Source: Liolophura sinensis | Lineage: Eukaryota > Mollusca > Polyplacophora > Chitonida > Chitonidae | Direction of reading: 5' to 3' | NCBI RefSeq assembly: GCF_032854445.1 | Contig: NC_088296.1 | Coordinates: 22,621,853 to 22,685,852 of the forward strand | DNA: 64,000 bases | Part shown: piece by piece, positions 22,545 to 37,000 of the stretch | Position numbering within the stretch: position 1 is the first letter of the stretch | Layout: each line of letters begins with the position of its first letter | Made by a program: the position numbers and the translations under genes | Notes under the pieces: generated by a model | Told to the model about the DNA's origin: nothing | Database searches by the model: none | Seen by the model: only the letters and a program-made list of their open reading frames with translations

Positions 22545-22880
22545 CTTAAGATTTTACGTCGTACTTAAGAATTTTTCAGTCCTAAATGGACGAGGAATCA
22601 TTAGGTGCGTGTAGATATACTATATCGTCTTGTGGCATGCTGAAGCCATGCCGCCAAAGTGCTACCACCACTGAAGTATCACTGAGAGGATCCCCCATTC
22701 GATCACATTATACTGACAAAGAACAAACCAGTTCCGTTTCCTGGCTTTAACCTGCCAGTTCTTCAGCGATAAGCGAGGCAACAACAAGTACCATTTCTGA
22801 AGTAATTGGTATAGCACGATCCGGGTTTAACCCCAGGCCTCCTGACTGCGAAGCGGGCACTGTTGCCATTGTGTTATCTT
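22545..22880 (-). mobile_element. tRNA-derived SINE, family B, diverged
   Basis: The plus strand reads tail-side TTTTACGTCGTACTTAAG and ends with a tRNA-like head in reverse (GGGTTTAACCCC near 22826, then cctcctgactgcgaagcggg). It shares its 3' part with the insertion at 30793-31126. Confidence 0.55.
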
Positions 22881-23639
22881 ATCCGTATAACATGTTCACA
22901 GTTCTTCCATGACTAGAAGCGTTCGACGAATCTATCGGACAGGCCCTCTGCGTAATCTAACGTATGTTATATCCTCAAGGTTCGTGGGTCACAATTCGAA
23001 AAGTTCGTTTGTAACGTGCCAAAGGTCGGGGGTTTATATCTCGAGCACTTGAATTTCCGCCATCATTAAATCTGCGTGACTGTCCTCGTACAACTGAATA
23101 TATTCGTGATTACGCGTTTAGACTGCAACCAATGAGTAATTTATTGGATTGTTCACATCCTTTTCCTTATCGCCAATTATCTAAATTGCAAAACAAAAGT
23201 GTATTCCCAATATACACAACATAAAAACTGATCACTGGCCGTAAGCAAATACGAACTGAGTCGTAAAAGTCACAGGTGAAAAAAGAATCTAATAAGAAAA
23301 ATAGAACAACGAGTTGGGGCTCCGAGATTAAAAGTCGGGGTTGTCATATATTTTATGGCTATTTTTGCTCTGTGATCAGTCATTTAAGCCGGAACCTCTA
23401 TTTCGAACTCCGGGACCCACTTTAAAAGTCGAGGCTTAATTAAAATAACATTTCATAAATGGAAATTATTTTCTGTGTTTTTTATTTTCATTTACGCTGT
23501 GATTTTTCCCCAGGGGGAAGGGTAGGGTACGTGTCGATATTTTCTAACTATTTGTTACGCAAGCCTTCTTAACGCTCATTGAAAGTTATTTCTCTTCCAC
23601 GAATATGGCGTATTATCTCCACGTCATACGTGGGAAAGT
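22881..23639. other. Gene-free stretch, nothing recognised
   Basis: No coding signal and no repeat family recognised by eye. Confidence 0.4.
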
Positions 23640-23912
23640 TTTTCAGTAGCTTACCAAAGGATGGTGGTTTATCCCGGTACTAAATATTCCGTGAAACTAA
23701 CCGTTATCACATAAGTGAGAAATTATTGGGTGTGGCGTAAAACAACAGTTGAATAAATAAATTCTATTTGATTTATTTAATTGATGTTTTACGCCGCACT
23801 CGAGAATATTTCACTGATAAGACAGCGGCCAGCATTATGGTGGTTGGAAACCGGCCGGAGCCCGGAGGAAACCCACGACCATCAGCAAGTTGCTGAAGGA
23901 CCTTCCCACTTA
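23640..23912. mobile_element. Two family A SINE fragments in tail-to-tail inversion
   Basis: 23640-23762 is a strongly diverged plus-strand copy ending in gtggcgtaaaac and AAATAAAT. 23763-23912 is a better minus-strand copy with the body (cgccgcactcgagaatattt) but no tRNA head. Confidence 0.6.
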
Positions 23913-24071
23913 CAAATGAAAATAACGTGATGATATAATATGTATATCCAATTGAAAGAACAGAAAAACGAATGTTATTTATTCTTGTACTCTTGTACTT
24001 TAAAAATAATAATCTCTGACGTATCACAAAACCATACCCTGTCGTGCAGTGTTTATACAGTTTATTGTTCC

Positions 24072-24292
24072 ATTTATTTATTTCTTTGTGTAATTGGTGT
24101 CTTACGCCGTGCTCAAGAATATTTCTCTTATGCTACAGCGGTGGGAGGAAACCAGGCAGAGACCGAGGGAAACCCACGACCACCCCATGTTTGCTGAAAG
24201 ACGGTGAGGAAGCCAACATTGGTGAGAGGTCCTTGGGTCTTTGCACCACGGTGGGACGCTAAGCACCTCGGCCACCGAGGCCGCCAGGGGCT
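24072..24292 (-). mobile_element. tRNA-derived SINE, family A, internally deleted
   Basis: Tail and body are followed by a shortened middle and a reversed tRNA head ending in CACCTCGGCCACCGAGGCC. The B-box region is mostly lost. Confidence 0.75.
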
Positions 24293-24655
24293 ACATTGGT
24301 TAATTTTATTCATTCAGTGCACACAACTCGGATCTGTGTTGCCAAGGTAAAAGGGTCTATGATCTGTCTCCTTTGATGTGCCGTCCGACTTTATGATGGT
24401 CTAATTGTCCAATAATAGCATTGTCGGCGTTTGACAAATCAGATACGTTTCTACAAAAAAATGGGGAGGGGGAGGGGGTTATCGCTTTCGCCTAAGAATG
24501 TGTATGCATCATGTTTTCAAGGCAGGTCCTCTGATATTGCAATGGTTAGATATGGTACAGGAATGTTATACAGACTACATGTATTGCTATGCAGTAAATA
24601 CTCAATCTGTCCTCTCGTTTACTGAATCGTGTCAAAAGTGACGTAATTCGGTTTA

Positions 24656-25295
24656 GCCAATGAGCCCCCCTTACCAGAAAAACACATTGGAAAACGTGTA
24701 CCGTAACGCGGAGAATCTGTCCAAGGGACAATGAGAAAACGCAAAAAATCAAAATCCCAGCACAATTCTGTAAATTTTCGAATTAAAAGTATAAAACTTG
24801 GTCATGAAAGAGATGATTGCTTAGTAATAACCCGCCAAAATACACTCTCAATCAAAAACCTAAATTTTTGTTCAAACGAGGTTTTAATTTGCTGTACATG
24901 TATAAAGATCCAATTAATCAGAAGATTGTCTTTACCGAAACATTCATGTGTGTTTTTCGACGTGCCGTCCAGGTGTCATTTTGGTTAACGTTTGTCTTCG
25001 TATTTACAGGATAAACTTTATGATGTGATCAATGTTGTCAAATTTTGGCAAGCTCGAGAGTGGGTTCGAGAATTTTTTTGAAAAGTTACATTTATTATTC
25101 ACTGATTTTCCACTCTACAATGTCGAATGCCAAAAAAAAAAGATATTTCACTATGAGTGGTCAAGAATAGGCTACCGTTTTTCGATTTATTTTTCTATGC
25201 ATGGCTTCAGTTCATGTTTGGAGTTTCTAGATAGCATGTTTGCCATTTTACAAGAAAGGAAAGGTAAAAGAGAACTGGAAAAAAAAATGTAGTGT
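24656..25295. repeat. Dispersed repeat, copy 1 (about 0.6 kb)
   Basis: Long stretches resemble 52860-53715 in the same orientation: cccagcacaattctgtaaa, gttcaaacgagg, ttcatgtgtg, tccactctacaatgtc, agatatttca and ttgccattttacaagaaa. The family is not identified. No conserved open frame is seen. Confidence 0.6.
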
Positions 25296-26304
25296 TAGGA
25301 GTTTCTTCCGCTGGGGGCGATTCCCCGCCTTACCATACCAGGTCATTTCCATTGGTCGGATGGAGGAGTATTGTCGTCAGTATGAACACTTACTCTGGGG
25401 CATGATGTTGACCCACATTTTCATCCGAAATAAATTCTACTTCAACAAGAGCTAAACTCACCAATCGCCTATATGTGAACCATAAATAGTTAGATAGTTT
25501 ATACTTGAAACCCGATCTTTACCGATGGATTGTGTATAGTTTGGCTCGTATTCAGCTCCCCGCTTCGCCCAGTCACGGCAACTTTACAACAACTTGTTAG
25601 TTAGCCATCACATTTGTGAACTCTTTCATCAGAGTCACGAGCTTGTGCATGAGGAAAATATGGAAATAGGCACCCGGATTCATGAAGCTGAATAAGTGAA
25701 ATTGTCTTCATGTTCAAGGGAGACAACTCTACATCCCGGTAAGTAAGCATTCAAAACGTTCAGAAAACAAGTATAGCATAAATATAAATCGGCCAGACAT
25801 CCACGCATAATGAGAATACTGTTTTACATGTACTACACTGCCCTCAGCATGACCCTGCATACCTGAGGAGCAGTGAACTCAAAACGTATATCTTGTCATA
25901 AGTGGATGTTTTAATCGTCCATCTCAGGTAAGCGGCTGGAACGAGGGGATTTGCGAAGAAAACAGGTATGTATAGCCAGTTGTAGCATTAGTTTTCAATG
26001 AAATGTTAGGCAAATTATCAAATCCACAGTTCAGGCAACGCTACAGGAAGCCATTGTTTGTAGCCAATATTAAAATAGGGGTTTTATTCTTTGATTGATT
26101 TTTTATGTTAATATAATCAGAGCCCAGTTGTTTAAAAGTGCTTTACAATCAAATTTAATCGTCCATTTCGACATTCACACTTCACTCGCAAGCGAAGAAG
26201 GGTTGATAATCACCGGAAACGTGTTCAAGGACCATAAAGCATCCGTCCCTAAAACAATACGTAAGAAATAAAAATGTCGTATATAAACTAATATTTCGTT
26301 CGTT
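25296..26304. other. Gene-free stretch upstream of the SLC5 gene
   Basis: No coding region seen. A donor-like AACAG|GTATGT near 25964 could end a non-coding first exon of the downstream transporter gene, but nothing else supports it. Confidence 0.3.
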
Positions 26305-26995
26305 ATTAAGCTTCTAATGTATCCTGATTCAGTTGCTACTGTATCGTGATTAAGTTGCTAATATATCCTGATTCAGTTGCTACTGTATCGTGATTAAGTT
26401 GCTAATGTATCCTGATTCAGTTGCTACTGTATCGTGATTAAGTTGCTACTGTATCGTGATTAAGTTGCTAATATATCCTGATTCAGTTGCTAATGTATCC
26501 TGATTCAGTTGCTAATGTATCCTGATTCAGTTGCTACTGTATCGTGATTAAGTTGCTAATATATCCTGATGCAGTTGCTACTGTATCCTGATTCAGTTGC
26601 TAATGTATCCTGATTCAGTTGCTACCGTATCGTGATTAAGTTGCTAATGTATCCTGATTCAGTTGCTACTGTATCGTGATTAAGTTGCTAATGTATCCTT
26701 ATTAAGTTGCTAATATATCCTGATTCATTTCCTACTGTATCGTGATTAAGTTGATAATATATCCTGATTCAGTTGCTAATGTATCGTGATTAAGTTGCTA
26801 ATATATCCTGATTCAGTTGCTACTGTATCGTGATTAAGTTGCTAATATATCCTGATTAAGTTGCTAGCGTATCCTTATTAAGTTGCTAACGTATCGTGGT
26901 CAAGCCGCTAATGTATCCTGATTAAGTCCCTAATACATCCTGATTATGTTGTGAATGTATCGGTATCGTGATTAGCTGGTAATACATCCTGTGTC
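26305..26995. repeat. Minisatellite of 22-bp units, alternating as a 44-bp dimer
   Basis: Two monomer types, TTGCTACTGTATCGTGATTA(AG) and TTGCTAATGTATCCTGATTC(AG), mostly alternate. The right end decays (gctaatacatcc, gctaatgtgtcc). About 31 monomers. Confidence 0.92.
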
Positions 26996-27359
26996 CTGCT
27001 AATGTGTCCTGACTCTGAAAGTTCTGAGAAACGTTTTTTGAGGATAGTCGTTTGGAAGGTACGAAGATATTCTAGTAAAAGAAATATGGTATAGCGCCAA
27101 AAGTAATTTTTAATGACATATCTTTTTATTTTTTCGGATCAAAAGTGGATCATTTACAGCTCCCTGAGTATGACAATGCTTAATAACTGTAATATGTTAT
27201 TTCTTAAGTGTGTGATGTGTTTAGTGTGTGATGTGTTTAGTGTGTGATTGTTTCCATAGCGCACAAACATGAATTAAAATACTAGAGAAGCATCGTGAAA
27301 TCAAAGTAGAGAACCCGGATGAATGCAGTTGTTTAGTTCAAGCCATTTGCTATTGATGT

Positions 27360-27470
27360 AAAATTAAAGACGTACAGCATAGAAAGTAAAACCAGAACAG
27401 CGACAACTGGCAAATGGTCACACGTAACCAGTGAAATACCGCCTCTTGTCAGTTTAGCTAAGTTAGGGTT
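27360..27470. repeat. Dispersed repeat family member
   Basis: AAATTAAAGACGTACAGCAT followed by accagaacagcgac and ATGGTCACACGTAACCAGTG also occurs at 42112-42200 and, more diverged, at 56868-56960. Family unknown. Confidence 0.55.
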
Positions 27471-27519
27471 TCATTTAAAATGTTCATGTAAATACATGAA
27501 CAGTACCAATTTACACGCA

Positions 27520-27539
27520 CCCCCCCCCCCCCCCCCCCC
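27520..27539. repeat. Poly-C tract (20 C)
   Basis: Uninterrupted cytosines about 0.5 kb before the first coding exon of the SLC5 gene. The length is likely to vary and to be error-prone in assembly. Confidence 0.95.
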
Positions 27540-28061
27540 AGCACAATGGCTTAGGAAGGATTAGGTAGAAAAAATACAGCGATGTTAATTGATATTTATT
27601 AGTAGTCACTGATCTAAAATTACTCAAAATGCTGTGCTGTTATCACCTTTAACATTCAATCACATTAAAAATGCAAAGGGCGTGTTCTAAGGCCAACTAT
27701 TCAACGGGATAGCTGTACAAGAGCTGCTTGTACAAGACTTACCTTGTATTAGAGTTGAAAACTATTTAATATGTTAAGGTATAAATTATGTTTAGGCACG
27801 ACTAAGTTAATGCGCTTAAAATTATGCAAGGGAATGGCATAGGGGCGAGAGGTTAAAGGCCTCACAAAGAAGATGAATTAAACATTACCATTTTTGTTGG
27901 GATATTTACGCTAGTATAATACTTGTGACCACAAGACTTTTAACAGTATGGCGACAAGTTAAGATACCATTATTTTTCTTAGCCAATTGACATTCATCTC
28001 TTGAGCCTTTTGGTTATTCAAAATGTATTTTTTGTTTTACTGGTTATTTTCAGGCATCACG

Positions 28062-31000
28062 ATGGCACAGCCGCGCTTTACGCTCGCCTGGGCCGATTAC
28101 GTCATATTTGGCGTCATCATCTGCATCTCCATTGGCATCGGGGTTTTCCACGCCTTGAGCGGAAGTCGTCAGAGGACGACGTCGGAGTATCTGGTGGGAG
28201 ATCGAAAGATGAGTTATCTCCCCGTGTCTCTCTCTTACACCGCTACTTTCATGTCTTCCATCTTTTTTCTTGGCACGCCAGCAGAGATGTACGCTCATGG
28301 AGTACAGTACATCTTAGCTTTTTACGCAACAATTATTGCAAATTTGTTAGCAGCATTCTTCACAGTGCCTCTTTTCCATCATCTCAGGATCACAAGCGGC
28401 TACGAGGTGAGTGGTTTGTCTAATTTGCAAACAGAGACTGTTCAATACCTGAAGCGTTGCTCCCTTCTACCAGTACGATCCATTTTGGGATTAACATAAG
28501 ACTCTTGACAATGGAGCTTATGTAATGTCATTTACCAGACACAAGTATATACCAACATGTAAGTGGGTCTGCTAGAACAACTGTGAAAATCCATTGTGAA
28601 ATTCATTTCATTAATACATTTTGAACGGTGAATGAGGTGAGGCGGTAAATATATACTGAAAATTCATCTCAAAGTTTTCAACTTGAATGCCACAATGCCA
28701 TTTTAAATAATGTACAAATCTGATGAAAAGTTTGTCTTTTGCTTTCTTCATAGTCATTTATTATCCTATATAATTCTTGCAAACCACCATCAGATCATCA
28801 CTCCCGACTCTTTAATATGGAATGTTGCTGTTGTTCCATCTTATCTGTTAAGGTCTATTAAGAATAATGTACAACAAGACTAAAAATGCAGTTTTCTTCA
28901 GATGATACTACTGAGTATTCAGTGTCGTAAATTGTAAAAAGCTAATGACACCAAGTCAAATTTAGGTTTTAACTAATAATGTTTTATTTGGAAAGTTTGA
29001 CGATAAGGTGGATTGCATTTCATATAAATATAAGGTTGCAAATATAAGATATCCCAATTTGGGCCACGTCTAACGCTTCCCATGTGCTTGTGCACGTTAG
29101 GTAACATTGCGCCCTTTTGTTCACACGTTATGCTGTTTTATTACAGTATTTAGAACTGAGGTTTAATTCTATGGCTGTCAGGAAAATGGGATCATGCTTC
29201 GGGATTCTCACTAACGTAAGTCAGGACATTTAGAAATGCAGACTATAGAGTTGGGGGTCTGCATCCATAATACTGGACGTCATCACACGCTGTATATGTG
29301 AAAATTTAATAAAAGACATATTAATCAACAGGGAAGTATAAATAATGAATATATCTAACAAGAAAGAATCTCCATGTGCCTGTTCTTCGTTCTTGTCCGT
29401 AACCGATGACCTCACACTGACCAGATGTCTTGCTGAAGACCCGTTCATAAGAAGTACAATATCGAGTTCTAGACAGAGCTGCAAGATTTTGTGTCAGTTA
29501 GGCAACGAAGTCTTACATGCAATATAGAAAGTACAGTACATAATATGGTATTCATGTCTTCAAGCGTATAGAAAGTACAGTACATAATATGGTATTCATG
29601 TCTTCAAGCGTATAGAAAGTACAGTACATAATATGGTATTCATGTCTTCAAGCGTATAGAAAGTACAGTACATAATATGGTATTCATGTGACCAAGCGTA
29701 TAGAAAGTACGGTACATAATATGGTATTCATGTCTTCAAGCGTATAGAAAGTACAGTACATAATATGGTATTCATGTGATCAAGCGTATAGAAAGTACAG
29801 TACATAATATGGTATTCATGTGATCAAGCGTATAGAAAGTACAGTACATAATATGGTATTCATGTGATCAAGTGTATAGAAAGTACAGTACGTAATATGG
29901 TATTCATGTGATCAAGCGTATAAAAAGTACAGTACATAATATGGTATTCATGTGATCAAGCGTATAGAAAGTACAGTACATAATATGGTATTCATGTGAT
30001 CAAGTGTATAGAAAGTACAGTACGTAATATGGTATTCATGTGATCAAGCGTATAGAAAGTACAGTACATAATATGGTATTCATGTGATCAAGCGTATAGA
30101 AAGTACAGTACATAATATGGTATTCATGTGATCAAGTGTATAGAAAGTACAGTACATAATATGGTATTCATGTGATCAAGCTTATAGAAAGTAACTACCT
30201 GGTGATCTGGCTACATCGCTGATCATTGTTCCAGCCCGTCGCTCTCTCGTTACCTCGCTATTTCGATGTCCCGCTCTCGAGACCTTGCCACCACGCGGCT
30301 TTGGTAATGCAGGGCGAGGTTGCCAGACACCGATTTGGTGAGCCTCTCCCCGTATTATATAGATCGAAGTAGTGAGGCAGCGAAGGGTCGTCTATTAGCT
30401 TCCAATATTTTTATCTCCGACGTAGGCCTAGCTTGACGTGTCGCTTAAGTGTTTTTCCCTTGACAGGTTCTGTATATGGGAGTGGTACTGTTTGGGCCAG
30501 CCGTGGCGTTGAAAGCTGGTACGTCTACTGCAGGAAACGCTTCAAATAATTAGCGCCATACAAAAGCTTTGTATTTTGTTGAGTGTATATATCTGACTTT
30601 AACTGAACAATGAGATGTGAATTATATAATTGTCTAACGTTTTCACAAAAATGATAAATACAAATTGTTTGATTTATTCACTTTTTTTTAAACTCATCCT
30701 CTATGTTATTTATTTATTTATTTTATTGCAGTTTTAAGCCAAACTCAAGAATATTTCACTTTTATCACGTCGGCAATCATTATGGTGGAAAGAGTGAGTG
30801 AGTGAGTGCTTGGGGTTTAACGTCGTACTTAACAGTTTTTCGGTCATATGACGACGAAGGAATCCTTAGGGTGTATGTAATGTGCCTCCTTGTAGCAGGG
30901 CGGATTTCCACCGCTCTTTTATCTAGAACTGCTTCACTGGGACGACTTACCGAAGGCAAGTAATCCGCCCCGCCCAAACCATTATACTGATACAGGTCAA

Positions 31001-34000
31001 TCAGTCGTTGCACTATCCCCTTCATGCTGAACGTCAAGCAAGAAAGTTACAACTTCCTCTTTTTAAGTCTTAGGTGTGACTCGACCCAGGATTGAGCCTG
31101 GATCTACCACTCCCGAAGAGGACGCATGGTGGAAGGATCATCCGCAGGTTGCTGGTAGATCTTCCCACGTACGACCGGAGAGGAAGCCAGCATGAACTTG
31201 TCTTGAACTCAAAGAAGCTGCATTGGTATTAATTTGTGTTTTATCTTGTCTTTACGTTAACAGACGTATATATAAAGCTTTACTCTGTTCTGTAGTTGCT
31301 GGCTTTCCTCTCTGGACATCGGTGTTAGTTATAGGGGCCTCCTCGATAGCCTACACTGCCATTGTAAGTATATAAAAATGTAAAAGAACTATTACCTCAG
31401 ATACATTCTATTTATAATAAGGGCAGTAACGGCGCTTGATCGTTACCACTGTCAAGCTTTCATCTACGAGGTCGCCTGATCGAATCCAGCTCTCGCGGCA
31501 TAGAGTACAGATCAAAACATAAAAGTTTGTCATGTACAACAGTATCCACCCCTTCCTTCCCAACAGTTTTATATTTTCATTGCACACTAAATGATTCATT
31601 TTCCAAACATGTTAGAATGCATTACAAACAGTTCGAAGTATATTTATTTATTTGACTGGTGTTTTACATCGTACTCAAGAATATTTCACTTATACAACGG
31701 CGGCCATCATTATGATGGGAGAAAAACGGACAGAGTCGGAGGGAAACCCACGACAATCCACAGGTTTGCTTAGAAACCTTCTCAGAGCAGAGAGAAAGTC
31801 ATGAATCATGAAAGCATTCAGAGATATGTATTAAAAGTATATAGTAAGAGTGGTATATATTATAAGCAGAGTGGTATATTGCACGTACAACCACATTGGA
31901 ACATATTACATGCAAATGTGGTGTATAGTACTTTTTTCTTACCACAGGGTGGCATAAAAGCCGTGGTATGGACGGATGTCTTCCAGTCACTAATCATGGT
32001 GTCTGGCCTGGTAGCTATCGTCATTAAGGTATAGTCATCGTTTTTCCTTATATACCATCTTTGCCATGGTACCACATTTCGCTTCTCCCCATTTGTATCT
32101 ACAACAACAGCATTAGCGTACTTTGAGAATTCGTTCATTTTGTATTATGCTTTACTGCTGAACTCAAGAAACGTTTCACCTATATATAACGGCGATAAAG
32201 ATTATTTGCGATTTAAACAGCGCTTTTCTTTGGGAACCTATCAAACCCTTTGGTTTAAAGCCACGTTTGAATCAGCGAGAGCTGCATTCGAACTCGCGGC
32301 GATATTAGCAAAGGACATATTGATTGCGAAAGTCTTTTACCCCTGAACACTACACGAAGAAAACAATGTAATAAGATATTATTAATAATCTACAAGCTAT
32401 TGTCAGATTCCTGTCTTTTATTTTTACAGCTACCACTTACTTTTACAAGTTCCTCCTTTGAATTCGGGGTTCCTTGTGTCTGTTATGAGTTAATATACAC
32501 AATTTCATAATCCTTTTCTTAGTCTATGTTTGACATTGGAGGTGCCGAACGATTCTGGGAATTGAACAGCGAAGGTGGTAGATTACATTTCAGGTAACAA
32601 TACACTTTTCTTCTGAACTCATTCGAGTTTTAACCATATTCACACGTAAACTCAGGAAGAATTCAAAGTTGATTCTGGTGTTAGATGTAGATTTATACGT
32701 TTGTATAAGAAATCCGTAGAAAACTAACCATAAATAATCCCAATTTGTAAACAGTTGTTGTACTGACGTTCTAGTACAAGACTTCCGTGACAAAACCCCA
32801 GAGGTCTTAAACGCGTGATAAACATATTTAATTGTAACATAGCTAAACATGTTTATTCAACAACTGATGGTCATATTCACTGAAAGCTTTAAATCACTCC
32901 GCTTAAGCAATAAAACCATCTAATTTGCTACATAAATGGTTGCATTTATACAATAAATAAATCCGTGTATAAAATGTGTTTGTAGAATAAGTTCATGTCT
33001 TTATGAAACAAACGCATGTATCTGAAAAGTGTACAAACATTGAACGTGTTAAAGGTTAGCAGTTTTTACAGTGTAGAACAAGGTCTAGAGGAGCTAAGGG
33101 GTATATAATTTGCTTTTATTTAAGCACTTATATGGACAGTTAAAATGAGGTAAAATGACATGAGGTCTGATTTTACCTGTTACGTGTGACCACGTGCCAT
33201 CTGTCACACTGTTGTTGCTTCTTTGGTTTTACTCGCTGTGGAGTAAGTCTTTTATAGATCAGACTACTTTCGTCTTCGGTGCGTTGCTGAATAACATTAC
33301 CTTTTCTAATTAAGCATATAAAATTGCCGATGATCAGTGTACTGATGTCTAACTTATTCTTAATTTGTGAAGTACACTTTCAGGTAGATGTATCTATTCT
33401 ATATTTCAGTTTCGATCTAGACCCGACAGTTGCCCGAACCTTCTGGACTTGTCTCTTCGGGGGGATAGTCAAGTGGTTTACATTCAGCTTTAACCAAAGT
33501 TCGATCCTGAGATACGTCAGTATCCCGTCCTTAAGTGGAGCGCGAAAGTGAGTGTCTTGTCTGTGAATTTTACAAAGGCTTAATTTTATTTCGTGATTTG
33601 CCTTTAAATGTTATATAGTCTTTTGCTTACCCTTTAGATGTTATATCCTTAAAAGGTCCAGAGGTCACCATAGTTTTCCTTTCTTGCGATGAGCGTAGTT
33701 CATGTAGTAGAATATTGTGGTTTAATTTAGCAAAACATTTTATAACCTCTAATGAGGTCTCCATGGCCGTGTTGTTAGCCTCTCATAAAGACGGTGCGAC
33801 GTTAAATCCCGGGCATAAATGAGGCCTACATAACAACGGTCGCTGTGAGTTCCTCTTCTGTAGTACGTGCTTGGGAATGTCTGCGAGCCTGTCAGCGCGT
33901 CGCAGTGACCCATGAGCCTCTCAGCAATGCGGTTGGCGTGAGTTCAAGTCCAGCTCATGATCACTTCCTCTCCGGCCGTACATGGCAATATATGCAAGCA

Positions 34001-37000
34001 CATAGGGGAGGTTGGCAGTTTTCCTCGAGCTCTTCCCGGTTTAAAGACAACATAATACGGGCGGCTGTGGTATAAGTAAAATATTCTTAAGTACATGTAT
34101 GACGTAAAACATAAATCAAATAAATAAGCATGGAAATTCGTGTACTTTGATTTGTTACAGAATGATGTTTTGGAGTACGCCCACTTTCTTGATTCTCTCC
34201 ACAACAGCGGCGTTAGAGGGACTGTGCGCGTATGCTTTCTACTCTAATAAACGATGTGACCCTTTTAAAGAAGGCGTAATTACGAATTCTAATCAGGTAA
34301 CCCTGGCATTGTCTGTGACTTTCATACACCTGCTCTCGCTGGTTTGTTTCAACTATTGGGTTCGTGACCCATAAAGGGCAACCTTTGTAAGGTGCCTGAC
34401 GACGGCATTCTGGTTTTCTTCACTCATAAACCTCATTACTGAATTATTGGATACAGTGTGAAACATCAGTCAAATATGTGTTTATTTCTGTATTTAATTG
34501 GTGCTTTACCCAGTCCTCAAAAATATTCCACGTATACCACGGCGGTCAGCATTTTGGTTGGAGGAAAGCGGGCCAAGCCCAGAGCAAACCCACGATCGTC
34601 CGCAGGCTGCTGGTAGAATCAGTGAAATGAAAGAAGAAAAATAAATAAACCATTGTCAGCCTGGTAACTGGCCCACGTAACGTTCATAAAAAATGTCGCC
34701 ATTCGGCAAAGAATGTCGATACATGCACAAGTTGACAATTTACGTTTCTGGCGTGTCATTTGCATTCAGTCAGCATATTTACTAGTAATGACAGAGATGT
34801 AAAACAAGCATAGAGGTCTACGTATGCACTGTGAGCAGTTGGGAAATATTTTCGAAAAGTCTAGTTGGTAAATAAAGAACGATGCAATTAACCAAATAAA
34901 AACAGGATGAACATATTACGAAAAAATAAAATAGATCGGATGTTTAGTGTGGTTTTACTATACTATATAGCTTTGTGGAAACTGCACGACGGACTATTTT
35001 GCATAACGTTTCAGATTTTACCCTACTTTATAATGGAGCTTTTCCACACAACTCCGGGACTACCCGGGTTATTCCTGGCTTCGCTTTTTAGTGCCTCTCT
35101 CAGGTAACCAGTTTTTGTCAATAACTGAGAATTATATACGGATTCGGCCTGTCTGGTTTTGATTTATGTTAAAATTGTAAATCTGTTTGAACAATTTATC
35201 ACGTTTTTGGCCAAACGCTGCGCATTGTATTAAACCTTAAAATATTGACTTGGTACTCATACATTTTTGTTTGTTTTTTTATTCGATCGATTGATTAATT
35301 TATAGATAGTTGGTGCTTAAAGCCGTGCACAAGAATGTTTCATTTTCATGTCTATGACGGTGGTGAGCTTTATGAATAGAAGGAACCTGAGAGTCCTCAG
35401 TACCCCGCCGACTCTCGCCAGGAACGTGTACATGGCAGATCTCCTGACTTAGAGCCACAGCCGCAACCTGCAGGTGGTCGCGGGTTTCCCAACAGAAGCG
35501 AAGGTTGTGCCCATATCTGGGAAAGTCCATTAGTAACTAGTTCATTTTCCACTCAACGAGATAAACGAAACGTTACCATTTTTGTTTTCATTTCTTTTCT
35601 TCTTTTTTTCGTTTTCCTCAGCACCCTGTCTTCCTGCCTCAGCAGTGTCTCGGCCTGCACCCTCACCGACTTCGTACGCCCGTGCTTTCCACGCATGTCC
35701 GAGCTGCGCGCTACTGTCGTTGCCCAACTAATAGGTATACAATCATACTCCTTACAGCGCATGCGTCGCTCTCTACCTTTCGCTTGACATCACTGATACT
35801 GCTTAGTCTATTTTGTACAGAAATCTTGAACAATGCCGAAGTCACTGTGTCACGGTGATAAGGGAGGAAGTGATGTCAGAAAACACAAACAATCCGTCTT
35901 AACCTTTTCTCTAAAAATACTATATACACATGTCCTCTCTTTATCCAAAACCTGAAACAATTATATTGATGAATGCTGTTTACATAGTTCCGCGGGAGGA
36001 GACAAGTGATAAGGCTAAGCCTAAAGAAGCCTACGCGCCTCTCACAAACTCCAAAGGTCAAGCTTGTATATTGGTGACAGTGATGTAAATTGAACGTGCT
36101 CTGTAAGGAGTATGGTATAACATTTCCTCTGCAAATTCGAATCGTTGCTATAGTTGAGAGAAACTTCCCCGGGAGTCTTGGGTATTCCTTACCCAATGGG
36201 GTTGCAGAGGCGGATGCCACAAGGACTTTTTTGACAGTCAAATCTGAAATCTGATTTTAAAGCTTAAGTATGGACGGTAAAATGTAAAATTATGTCCAGC
36301 TCATTAATATTATGTAGAAACAAATGTGTCAAAACTTTAGCTTCCAATACCGAAAACTAATCTTTGGGAGGTTTTACATTTCGACAGAAATAGTTTTTGG
36401 GAATTGGTTGGGTTGTCTGAATCAGGTGGTAATATCAGGTGTTATGGAAGGTATGGTGGTGTCGTATTGTAGTTTTATACTGTCTTCTACCTCGCATAAT
36501 CTTTACCGCCCTTATAAGGTGACATATTCTTGTCTTTGATGTAAGAAACCAGTTAACTAAATATATGTTTTTTTTTGATTGGTGTTTTACGCCGTACTCA
36601 AGAATATTTCACTTATACGACGGCGGCCAGCATTATGGTGGGTGGAAACCGGGCACTGCCCGGGGGAAACCCACGACCATCCGCCGGTTGCAGGCAGACC
36701 TTCCTACTTACGGCCGGAGAGGAAGCCAGCATGAGCTGGACTTGAACTCACAGCGACCGCATTGGTGAGAGGCTCCTGGGTCACTAGCGCGCTAACCGAC
36801 TGAGCCACGGAGGCCCCGTTAACTAAATATTAGTTAATTAGTTAATTAATATTAGTCCGTTGGGACTCCGGTTTTAACGTCTTTAAACAAGCTTAATGTA
36901 CAAAGCGCCTAACACAGAAATCTCCCGCGTGGGCCCGTGAACAGAATATAGATATCAATTTCGTTTACAATTAATTAATTATAATTTCGTCCTTGAATTT

